From Mikania micrantha (Eukaryota; Streptophyta; Magnoliopsida; Asterales; Asteraceae), in contig CM018697.1 in NCBI GenBank assembly GCA_009363875.1, positions 47,385,484 to 47,449,483 of the forward strand: a DNA stretch of 64,000 nucleotides. Reading direction: 5' to 3'. The position numbers and the translations under genes are program-made. A model generated the notes under the pieces. That model was not told the DNA's origin. It worked only from the letters and a program-made list of their open reading frames with translations, and searched no databases. Position 1 is the first letter of the stretch; every line of letters begins with the position of its first letter. Below are positions 34,507 through 44,972 of the stretch, piece by piece.

Positions 34507-35471
34507 CGTTCTGCTCACATGCAGACGAACTCAGGTCAGTTCAAGAACAATAATTAAATAACCCTTGTTCAATCACATTAATTCAATCATATTCAGTTAC
34601 AATGAAATTTATATTGAAGTGTGATTATAAAAACAAAGTATAACTACATTGACATAGTTCAGATATGTTCTCAATACACATAGATCACACAAATGTTCGT
34701 AGTTATACTCAATCCTGTTAATTCAAAAACATGTTAAAATATTTCAAAGCTCACAGTATTTTGATATAATTATGTTATTACCCATGTTTTTGATATATTA
34801 ACACACAGGACATTGATAAGTTCTCACATTGATATGTTCTCACGTTGATATGTTCTCACAGTGATAAGTTCTCACAATGATATGTTCTCATACAGATATG
34901 TTCTCACACAGAATTGTTCACACAGTTCTGTGATACGTTGCCACACATGCAATAGATATGTTCTCACACAGAATTGTTCTCACAGTAATATGATACATTG
35001 CCATACTGGCAATAGATATGTTCTCACAGTTCTGATTATAGTTCACACAGGTTTATTAGAAAGACATAGTTCACACATCACAAATGTAGCTCATTACACA
35101 GACAGATACACAAAAGTAACCATTTTATTAACACTGTCATAAAGTTTTGATACAATAGAGTGTTACTATTACATTCATACAAATAACAGCCTATCCGCCA
35201 ACGATATATACAATGAGAAATCCCAAAAATGGAAGATGTCCGATCAGACTTACCGTAGGAAATACGGTAAGCAAGCTAGCACAATAGCTATAGTAGCCAA
35301 TACTATAGCTAAACATAAGAGTCTAGCCTCGATGCTCATCATCCCAAGCATCCAAATCACCCCTGCAGTCTCTCTCTCAAGACTGCAACTTGCTGCCAAA
35401 ATACAACAACCAACGCATGTCTCCACGTTCTATTAAACCGCTCCTCCACAGTCGTTCTCCACGCCTGAGTG
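34507..35471. repeat. E internal region with GATATGTTCTCACA repeats
   Basis: Between about 34800 and 35060 the unit (G)ATATGTTCTCACA or TAAGTTCTCACA recurs about ten times at 17-20 bp. It is overlaid by a longer unit of about 70 bp that includes TGATAC(G/A)TTGCCA and GCAATAGATATG. The rest (34507-34800, 35060-35471) is AT-rich without a credible gene. Confidence 0.7.
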
Positions 35472-36050
35472 TCAATTAAGATTCGCCTGCTCCATCAAAG
35501 TCAGGTGTGAAGTGAGGATCTCCAGTACGGTAGCACGGGTATCCTCAAGGGTAGTCTGGTGCTGGTGTAGGTCCTGTCTCAGGCCCTGCAGGTCTTGAGA
35601 GACCTGCTGCATCTGGGCCCGCAGCTCGGCTTGGTGGGAGGATTCTCCCACCTCATGAACAGTCCGAGGCTCATCCCGTGGAGCCATCTGGTGTCGTGGG
35701 GGTAGCCCCATGGTCTTGCGGGCCTGTCCCCGCATCCTCCTATGTCCGTCCCAAGCAGGAACTCTCTGTGGGGACTGACTAAGCCATCCCTCCGCTGCTA
35801 TATCCTCAGCATGAGGCTGAGAGTGTCCGTGTGATACGGATTGTGCTGGTGGTGGTGGTAATGGTGATGGTGGTGGTGGTGGAGTAACAGATCTAGGACC
35901 TGATGGTGTGCGTGGTACTACAGGTGTCGCCTGAGAGGCTGCAGACGAAACTTCATCAGGATCGGAGTCTGGTCCTGCACTAGAACTCGGGGTATCATCT
36001 AACACAACATAAGGAAATCTCTGATAAATAACAATATTTAATATGAACAT
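35472..36050 (-). CDS. Unrecognised Pro-rich/coiled-coil ORF inside element E
   Basis: 192 codons on the minus strand. After a short hydrophobic start come an acidic-Ser part (DDTPSSSAGPDSDPDEVSS), a Pro-rich part (TPPPPPSPLPPPP), a basic part (HRRMRGQARKTMG) and a probable coiled coil (LRAQMQQVSQDLQGLRQDL). No retroelement domain is recognised. It lies between leader and gag on the element strand, so it may be an accessory ORF or a diverged Gag-like part. Element D is inserted a few bases upstream of the putative Met, so the natural start may be elsewhere. I cannot say what it does. Confidence 0.4.
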   Translation of the reverse strand: MFILNIVIYQRFPYVVLDDTPSSSAGPDSDPDEVSSAASQATPVVPRTPSGPRSVTPPPPPSPLPPPPAQSVSHGHSQPHAEDIAAEGWLSQSPQRVPAWDGHRRMRGQARKTMGLPPRHQMAPRDEPRTVHEVGESSHQAELRAQMQQVSQDLQGLRQDLHQHQTTLEDTRATVLEILTSHLTLMEQANLN

Positions 36051-36056
36051 GATATG

Positions 36057-38280
36057 TGTAACAACTGGTTTTCCATAATATTTTAATAAATTATATATAT
36101 TAAAGTATTTTAATTTTCCTATGAAGAGCGTTTTGATAATGACATGATAAAGTCGTTATGTGGCTACTTTTCTATAAAGGGTCATCACATAACACTAGCA
36201 AGTGGTTTATAAATTAAAAATATCACATTATCAAGATAACAAAGTAATGATCAAAATGAGGGAAAGCGAAATTTGCAAACGAGGCTCCGAATGAAAGTTA
36301 TGATAAAACGAGTTTCAAATAGTAATCATGGTTAGAAAGGTAGTTAAAAATCGTGAACGTGGGCGAAAACGGTGCGCAAAACGGAGTTCGTATGAAGCCA
36401 GAATCGCAGAAACAAGTTCAAAACACCACACGCGCTCACCGACTCGTGTCTTAGGTGGCAAGACACGTATTTTACAGCCATGCCACGTGTATAGGGTGGC
36501 TGCCACGTGTATAGAGGGGCTGCCACGTGTCCTAGAGAGTTGACACGTGTCCGGTGAGGTGTCGTGGCCTGGCTCTCTCGATTTGCGTGCCAGTTCCTAT
36601 AAATAGTTCGTACCGCGTCATTTTTCGCACATAGTTTCGAGTTCTAACCCTATTATCACGAAATAAATACTCCCATAAACCTCCTTTGAGGTAAATTGAG
36701 TGTGTGGAAGCACGTGACGAATGATCGGGACTAGCCAGACGGTTAAACAAGCGGTTGTCCGGATATAGCAGGGTAAGCTTATGTTTAAGTTTTAAATGTT
36801 AAGGTTATCTTCACAAGTACATATGGGGTTGTATTTACTAAATAAACCATTTGATATGATGTGGTTATGCCCGTGTGATACGATGAACACCCCGGATAAA
36901 AGTAACGAGTTAAAAACTCGTATTGGAGATATCTTAACATAGTCGTTGTGCTATCCGTTTGGAAAACCCGAATTACAGTTTATGAGATATGTGAATATTT
37001 TTATGATCTTGCTAGGATATCCAGGTTGTTAGGATTCCTTGGGAAAACGTAGGATCAGTGTGCGAGATTAAGTTTATCGTGCGGGACCAATCAGGTGAGT
37101 TCTATGATGCCCATTTTATGTTTTAAAATGTTTTGGGCTGATATGCATACTGTTAATTATTTGTATTTGACGATGTTATATTTAAACTATGTTTAGGGCC
37201 ATGTGTTTGTATAATTGAGTGTTTGTAAAACAATGATTGTTGTCCGTGGGGTTGAACATGTCAAATGATTTTTTTGCTCTAAACATGTTTTTGGGATGCC
37301 ATACTGGAGATAGTACGAGTCGAATGATTTTCAAAGATAAATAAAAGTGATGAGTTTTATGGGTATGGGGAAAATGTTTTGACACGTATTCTGGTTGTAT
37401 GCCACTAGTGATACTAGTTGGATGATTCAAACGTTTTACAACTATGAATTGGACAAAAGTCCTAAAATAGGTTTTGAAAACGTTTTGGCACTGTGGTGGT
37501 TGTTTAAGTAGGGAAAAATGTTTTATAAAACAGTGAATGTGCAGTTTGAGTCAAAATTATGTTCTTGACAAATGTGTCGACCGTGGTCGACGGTTTCCAT
37601 GCTATATATGTAAAAACAAGCGTCGTGCCTGTCTTTGTTGCCTGTTTCTGGTGGGAAACAGCCCTGGCATATGTGTCGGTATAGGGGGGTTAATTGATCA
37701 ATTGACTGTATTTGGCTGGTGACGACCGGGCTTGCAGAGGGTGAACGTGACCCTAGACAGTGGCTTGATACTACTATAGATGCAATATACGGATTACCAC
37801 CATGTGGACTTGGCAGGTGGTAACCATACCATGGACTTAGCGGATTGATATTTGGGTTTTGGTAACCCGATGGTTTTGGGATTCTGGTAAACTGGTTATT
37901 GATTTGAAACTATTCTGCACAAAGTTTGTCTGTTCCCTTTATTATTATTTAAAACGTGTCATGTAAATCTTTTCCTAATTTTGTTATCTTAACTCTTATA
38001 TGATTAAAACTTAGAACTCACAAGTGAAAACTGATTGTTTGAGTATGTATATCAGGAAAAGATAAGACTTCATGTAACCATGGCAACGGCAAGGTGTGAT
38101 AGAAAGAATAGCATGCTGATGGAAGTTTTGGCATATGTATAATGATGTAAAATATATCATGTCGACATCTTGTATTGGAACTTGCGTTATATTAATAAAA
38201 GTTCCGCTGCTTATCTCTGTTATACCATGTGTTCTGTTGTAATTCCGATTTAGTGATGGTTCCGGGAGACGGGCGTCACA
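36057..38280 (+). repeat. 5' LTR of element D
   Basis: 2224 bp, TGTAACAACTGG to GGGCGTCACA. Compared with the 3' LTR it lacks about 45 bp near 36330. Confidence 0.95.
36463..36605 (+). promoter_or_regulatory. D LTR promoter: four CACGTGT boxes at 20-bp spacing plus TATA box
   Basis: CACGTGT starts at 36484, 36504, 36524 and 36544, exactly 20 bp apart, within a degenerate 20-bp tandem repeat; a related CACGTAT lies at 36464. A clear TATA box, TATAAATA, follows at 36598-36605. CACGTGT holds the G-box/ABRE core bound by plant bZIP and bHLH factors. In the 3' LTR the boxes are at 49904, 49944 and 49964, and the second one is mutated (CACATCT, 49924). Confidence 0.75.
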
Positions 38281-38283
38281 AGT

Positions 38284-38295
38284 TGGTATCAGAGC
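38284..38295 (+). other. Primer-binding site of element D
   Basis: TGGTATCAGAGC, three bases after the LTR end. Complementary to the initiator-Met tRNA 3' end. Confidence 0.9.
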
Positions 38296-38846
38296 CTTGG
38301 TTTAAGGGATTTAGAGTACTTGCAACTAACCTAAACTTAAACTAAGACTCGAAACACAAGTTCGAGATGTCAGTAAACATGCCAATATAGCTAAATGCCT
38401 ATAACGCTTGCTTAGGGATCTGTTTGGTGATACATTAAGCATACTGTGGTTAAACCCTTAGATTCATGGGTACAGATAAGTTACTAGTTGCAATTAGCTA
38501 CTGCAAATAATAGCTTAACTATACAAATGAGACTCGGGATTCAACCATGGTGTGGTTTTGATGTAGAACTGATAAGAAATGTTTATAAAATAATAGAAAC
38601 ACCATAAGTTGCATGTTAGCAATTAAGTGTCTTGGTTGGACAACGAATGCTCAATAAGGGTTAGACCCATTTTTAACGGTATGAAATTAAGATGTGGACT
38701 ACGTGTGACTATGATGAAATATAATTAGACCAGTAGCACTATAAAGTATTAATTGCATAGGGCCCTGTACTTATTTATTTATCGTCATACTGTCATCTAA
38801 TTATCCATCATACTAACACTGATATGTCCGACATCTTGATTACAGA
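38296..38846 (+). other. Leader of element D
   Basis: 550 bp of AT-rich untranslated sequence between primer site and gag, without recognisable repeats or ORFs. Confidence 0.7.
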
Positions 38847-40415
38847 ATGGTAGGAAGAGGTCGTGGTCGTGGTCGTAATATGGGTGGTGGACGAAGGCCA
38901 AATACTAGGAGTAATATCAATGCCCCTCCCACCCATGAAAACGAAATTCCTCATCAAGTGGAAAATACTGAGACTGCTCATAATGAACAAAGACAATCAG
39001 AAATGACCACTGAAGTGGTAAAAGCTATACGTGAAGCTCTGCCAATGCTGATTGCGGAACTACGTGGGTCAGGTGTCGGCCCGACTGCCGAATCTGGAAG
39101 CGCTGGAACCGGTAATAATGGTGGCAGGAATGTTACAACAAATGGTAATGTAATCACATTGGTCAATGGCGCGGATGCTGACAAACGTAATAAAGGATGT
39201 GATTACAAAGCCTTCAAAGGTTGTGGTCCTCCATCTTTTGATGGCAAGAAGGATGCAGTTTGTACTCATGAGTGGGTACAGGAAATGGAAGCAGTAATCT
39301 TGATCAGCCAGTGTAGAGAGGATCAGGCAGTATTATTTGCTGCACATTCCTTTGTGTCCGAAGCACTATATTGGTGGGGAACCATCAAACAAGCTCATGG
39401 GGAGCAAGGTGTTGCAGCATTACGTTGGAACGATCTGAAGAAATTGGTTTTGGAAAGGTTCTGCCCAAGGGGTGAAGTTGATCGAATGGAGGTCGAGTTC
39501 CTAAAGCTGGAAGCTGGAACAATGACACATCGGGAATACACAACTAAGTTTAACGAAATGTCCCGATTAGTTCCTGATTTGATAAACACCGAGGAAAAGC
39601 GAGTCAAACGCTACATCCAAGGTTTTCCAGCTGAGGTTCGGAAAGTTGTCAGAACGGATGCACCAGGTACATATCAATTAGCCGTGGAACTTAGTGCAGC
39701 AATCTTTGATGATGAGTATGGGGTGGGTGGTAGGCCTGGAGAAAGCAAAAGAAAGTGGTCTGATTTTGACTCAAAGTCAGAAGGCGGAGAGTCAAGGAAG
39801 AAATTCAAAGGTAACAATACTGGTAGGTGTCGTAAATGCAATAAATATCATAAAGGAAGATGTTTGGCGAACATTTTAAATGTCGCGAGAACTCCAAACC
39901 CTCCGACATGCTATCGTTGTGGAAAGTCAGGACATATTTCCCCAAATTGTCCGGAAGTAAGAGATCGTGGTTGTTTTGAATGTGGGGAACTTGGGCATCG
40001 GAAAATTGACTGCCCAAAATTTAAGAAAAGGATGGAATCAGGAAGACAAGCTGATTGGAGTAAAGATAATGGAGGAAAGGCTAAAGCGCGTGCCTTCACA
40101 ATGACCGCAGAGGAAGCCAAAATGGAATCAGACGTCGTCTCGGGTACATTTCTTATTAATAATGTACCAGCAAATGTTTTATTTGATTCTGGTGCCAGTA
40201 AAAGTTTTATTTCTCTTAAATTTAGTAAATTGCTCAATAAGCCCCTCAAAACTTTAGAGAAAACTTTTGAAGTTGAAACCGCCGTAGGTAAAACTGTTAA
40301 GATTTCCGAAATGCTTGATGGTTGCTACATAGATTTAGACGGATACCAATTTCATGTTCAATTGTTCCCACTAACTCTTGGAGGCTTCGACGTCGTTTTG
40401 GGGATGGATTGGTAA
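38847..40415 (+). pseudogene. gag-pol: Gag and protease, element D
   Basis: 522 codons from MVGRGRGRGRNMGGGRR. The basic Gly/Arg-rich start is followed by the capsid region (KAFKGCGPPSFDGKKDA, WVQEMEAVILISQC, FCPRGEVDRMEVEFLKLE). A Cys/His stretch (CRKCNKYHKGRC, about 328-339) precedes two clear zinc knuckles at about 355-368 (CYRCGKSGHISPNC) and 376-389 (CFECGELGHRKIDC). The protease has VLFDSGASKSFIS (Asp about 447) and GGFDVVLGMDW. The frame ends at TAA 40413-40415 straight after MDW, where homologues read on with L or similar; the downstream sequence (AENNAQIVCNKK) stays in frame. The start follows the leader and needs no alternative. Confidence 0.9.
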
Positions 40416-42601
40416 GCTGAGAACAATGCTCAGATTGTATGCAACAAGAAGTTAATTCAAATACAAGCACCGAACGGGACGCAGATGTGCTTATATGGTG
40501 ATCGCTACGGTTCTGTTGCGAAGTTAATTTCAATGATCAAAGCTCAGAAATATATGGTGCAAGGTTGTAGAGCATACTTAGCTTATGTGGTAGATGCTTA
40601 AATGAAGACAAACGATTTGAAGGAGGTGCCAGTAGTATGTCAATTCCCAGATGTCTTTCCTGAGGACTTGACAAATATTCCTCCTGATAGAGAAGTCGAG
40701 TTTCGTATTGATTTGGTTCCAGGGGCAAAGCCAGTGGCTAAAGCTCCATATCGATTAGCTCCAACAGAAATGAAGGAACTAATGACACAACTACAAGACC
40801 TCCTCAATAAAGGGTTTATAAGACCAAGCATCTCACCTTGGGGTGCTCCGGTATTATTTGTTAAAAAGAAAGATGGGAGCATGAGGATGTGTATCGATTA
40901 TCGAGAGCTAAACAAGCTTACGGTAAAGAACAAGTATCCTCTCCCAAGAATTGATGACCTCTTTGATCAACTACAAGGGGCGAGCTGGTTTTCAAAGATT
41001 GATCTACGTTCCGGGTACCATCAGCTGAAAGTTCGAGAAGAAGATATTCCAAAGACGGCTTTTCGTACACGCTATGGTCATTATGAGTTCTTGGTTATGT
41101 CGTTTGGATTAACCAATGCGCCAGCAGCTTTCATGGACCTGATGAATCGAGTGTGCCAACCTATGTTGGACCGGTCTGTTATTGTGTTTATTGATGACAT
41201 CTTAATTTATTCCAAGAGCGAAGGCGACCATGCGTGCCACTTAAAAGAAGTTTTGGAAACTTTATGCAAGGAGAAACTGTTCGCTAAGTTCTCCAAGTGT
41301 GCATTCTGGTTACGGGAAGTTCAGTTCTTGGGCCACGTGATCAGTACCGATGGTATAATGGTCGATCCAACAAAGGTGGAAGCCGTAATGAAGTGGAGTC
41401 CCCCTAAGACTCCAACAGAGATTCGAAGCTTCTTGGGATTAGCTGGTTATTACCGGTGTTTTATCCAAGACTTTTCTAAAATTGCTTCACCATTGACTAA
41501 GTTGACTAAGAAAGAAGTTAAGTTTGATTGGAGTACACGACAACAACAAGCATTTGAAGAGTTAAAGTCAAGATTGACTCAAGCACCAGTACTATCCTTA
41601 CCAGAAGGTACAGAAGACATGGTTATTTATTCAGATGCTTCATATCAAGGATTGGGTTGTGTGCTCATGCAACGAGGAAAGGTCATCGCTTATGCTTCTC
41701 GACAGCTGAAGCCTAATGAAGTAAATTATCCAACTCATGATTTGGAACTGGCAGCAGTTGTATTTGCTTTGAAAATATGGCGTCACTATTTGTATGGTGT
41801 CAAATGTACCATCTACACCGATCATAAGAGTCTCAAGTACTTCTTTGAACAGAAGGATTTGAATATGAGGCAACGTAGATGGTTGGAGTTAATTAAAGAT
41901 GATGACTGTGACATCTTATATCACCCTGGAAAAGCCAACGTGGTGGCTGACGCTTTAAGTCGAAAGAGCGACCATTCTCCAATTCGGGTGAGGGCATGTC
42001 AAGTGGTAATAACTCTCAATTTCCTAGACCAACTCAAGGAAGCTCAAGTTGAGGCGTTAAGAGAAGAAAATGTGTGTATTGAGAGAATTTTTGGTCAAGT
42101 GAAAAGTTTGGAAGAAAATGATTATGGGGTAAAGACTAGGTTTGGTCGAATGTGGGTACCGCGTGGCGGTGATATACGAAAGAAAATTTTGGATGAAGCC
42201 CACAAGACTCGTTACTCTATTCACCCAGGTGCAACCAAGATGTATCAAGATTTAAAGAAGCACTACTGGTGGCCTGGTATGAAGTTTAACGTTATGCAAT
42301 ATGTTAATAGAGGTCTAACTTGTGCTCAAGTTAAAGCTGAAAACCAAAAGCCATATGGCAGGCTTCAACCACTAGAAATACCCAAGTGGAAATGGGAACA
42401 TATTACTATGCATTTCATAACAAAGCTTCCACGAACAGCTCAAGGTTATGATACCATTTGGGTAGTAGTGGACAAATTGACAAAAAGTGCCCACTTTCTG
42501 CCTATTCATGAATCGTATTCTTCAGAAAGGTTGGCAGAAATATTTGTGAATGAAATTGTGGCACGACATGGTGTGCCGATCTTGATCGTGTCAGATAGAG
42601 A
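40416..42601 (+). pseudogene. pol: Reverse transcriptase, RNase H and integrase first part, element D
   Basis: Continues in frame from the gag-protease stop, with a second TAA at 40599-40601 before MKTNDLKEVPVV. Reverse transcriptase: EFRIDLVPGAKPVAKAPYRL, VLFVKKKDGSMRMCIDYREL, SKIDLRSGYHQL, catalytic VIVFIDDILIYSK. RNase H: VIYSDASYQGLGCVLMQRGK, THDLELAAVVFALKIWRHYL, YTDHKSLKYFF, VVADALSRK. Integrase: zinc finger HKTRYSIHPGATKM..GLTCAQVK (the expected Cys-x2-Cys reads GLTC, with one Cys preceded by Arg-Gly), first Asp region HITMHFITKLP, where the usual Asp reads His, and second Asp in ILIVSDRD. At 42601 element F interrupts the coding. Stops, the possible loss of the first Asp and the insertion make it inactive. 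Confidence 0.9.
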
Positions 42602-43118
42602 TGTAGATTTGAAGAATCGATCATGAAATTCTACGATTCGATTATAAACGTGCGGAATCCGTTTATAACTAGATTTGGATCAATCAACGACAATGTAATA
42701 TATGTCACAAATCTGAATTACTCATTAACATTCAAGTGTTTACAATACAAACGTGAAATACAAAACACTTGAATCTACAAAGAAAGCTAAGATGAAGAGA
42801 ATTTGATGAATTCTTGAACTTGATCTTGAGAGAGAAGTCTTGAACTTGAGAGAGAATTTGACTTTGTGTGTATGAATTATGAGCTCTCTTTTTGTTCCTA
42901 GTCCACCACCTTTCCTCTATATATATGTTTCAAAAGGTTTGCCAAAAGGTTTGTCAAAAGGTTTGCCAATAGGTTTGCCAGCTAAACCTATAGGTTTGCC
43001 AAAAGGTTTGCCAGCCAAACCTTTTGTATCTTGATCTACTATACAACAAACTACGATTTCATATACAACAAGCTAGGTTCACATTAAATGCAGCTTTCAC
43101 ACAGAAAGTGCACTAACA
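42602..43118 (-). repeat. 3' LTR of element F
   Basis: 517 bp; on the minus strand it starts TGTTAGTGCAC and ends AAATCTACA. TATA-like CTATATATAT at 42917-42926 (minus-strand promoter). Next to it, 42930-43025 holds AGGTTTGCC words in both directions, such as arms AAAAGGTTTG and CAAACCTTTT at 43001-43025. Confidence 0.93.
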
Positions 43119-43132
43119 TACTCCCCCTTGAA
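43119..43132 (-). other. Polypurine tract of element F
   Basis: Minus strand TTCAAGGGGGAGTA directly before the LTR. Further purine-tract-like runs on the same strand lie near 43190, 43590 and 44586; multiple such tracts are reported for Sireviruses. Confidence 0.8.
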
Positions 43133-44972
43133 CCTTGCTGTTGTATATGCTCAAACTTTATGTGCATCGGAAAACATATATGCATCAACATACTCCCCTA
43201 CAACCTTGCTATCAACATACTTGCCTTCAGTTGTAGCTGTTATATTTTCACACAGAAAATACATCAGTCTCTTTGTTTCTACTTCATCCTCTCAATCTTA
43301 ATCTCATTCTCTCTCTCTCTCTCTCTCCATCTTATGTCTTTCTTTTTCCAAGATTCACCTGCTGAGGACTGCAGTGACATCTTCAACACACAAATCTTCA
43401 TCACCCTTATCACCTGCATCAGTTGACACGCAATCAAAACTAGATGCCTCATCACAATTCCAAATTTTCTTTGTCACTTATTAAGAGTAAATCAATTAAA
43501 ATGTTTACAAAGAATTAGTAAGTCACATCGGATAGTCTAAAAGAAAATAGAAAAAAATTTTATGAATTTTTCAATGATTTGAATAAACTCCCCCTAAAGC
43601 TATGAATTGCAAAATTGTATATCCTAGAATCCTACAAAATTTGTATTCTAACAAAAAAATAAATATGTTTTTGATGAGAAAGATCCAAACATGAGATCAT
43701 ATTGTAATCATACCTCAGCGTTACTTGTTGATTATTAATGATATTTATTTATTCGATGCACAAGCCTAGGATGATTGCCAGTATATGGGTCCACTTTAAA
43801 TCTTACTACTTTTTGTGAATTTGGATTAATGAAAACCAATTACAAGACTTTGTGTTCCCCACTCACTTGAACACATCCCCGCTTTGTGAAACATCAACCA
43901 ACAGAGATGCCATTGTAAATTATAAATTCAAATTCTTGATTAGTTTGATCATGCAAAAATAAAGCAGAATATCTTTTGTGAAATAACAAAGTGTAAAATA
44001 AAATAGAATGTTCAAAATCCGGTAACAAGATTGATACTTCTGTATGCGCAGATGAAACCAAGATGTTGAACCAAAAAATAATTTAAGTTTAAAACCTAGC
44101 AATCAGATTGATACTTCCGTATACACATAGAATGCCCAAGTTTTAAACAAACCAAGAAACTAAAAGCAGAATGTCCAAAACATAACAATCAGGTCGATAC
44201 GTAAGTATACGCAGAAAATGTCTATGTTTTGAACGAAAATAAAAGAAAAAAATGAACTCAGAATTTCTTTTGTGAAAGAAACACATGATCAAACCAATAT
44301 ATGTACCAATACAATTAGCAATCACTGAGGCAAATGGCCACGCACTCAGGACAAAGATCGAACACTGTGTTCTAGTAATGTGTCCCACAAAGAATGATTA
44401 TGGCATTAGTCTACAGAAATCACAACTAAGTGAAAGACCTACCAACATATCATTCTTAATGCATTGTATTTGATCTTGTATGAACCAAGTAAACTTCAGA
44501 ATATTACAATGTACAATCATATCTCAAAGGTCGGATCAATTTCTCAATTTTCTATTTTATATTTTTTTATTTTTTTTTTAATTTTCTCCCCCTAAAATGC
44601 TAAAAATGAAAATCTTTTTGATTTTTAGAATTTTATAACTATATAGAAACATCAAAATTCCCGAAAAATTGACAACCGATATGATTTACCATCTTTGTAA
44701 AACAGTATGATCAATGTGACTTGAAAACATCATGAAAATATGACAATGTAATTCCAAACCTGTCAAGTTCTCCAGAATAATATGACAGATAAAGAATTAG
44801 AACGATTTTACCAAATACACGCCAGGAAGTTTCACTATCAATGAGCTCTCCTCCAATTGATAGGTCCTCTTGAAATCCTCCTGCACACACTCACAAACCA
44901 TTAGATATCTTTAGTCACCCAAGCCTTCGAGGTCTTGAGTTTTCCATGAAAATCCATATACCGAAATTTAAT
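43133..44972 (-). other. 3' non-coding region of element F with a triplicated dyad
   Basis: 1.84 kb without a credible ORF. A diverged unit of about 75-85 bp is present three times, each with ATAC-nnnn-GTAT (44034-44045, 44111-44122, 44197-44208) and nearby ACAATCAG/TTTAAAAC words. The same three dyads are kept in the second F copy (62047-62058, 62124-62135, 62210-62221). A (CT)n microsatellite lies at about 43308-43328. Confidence 0.7.
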
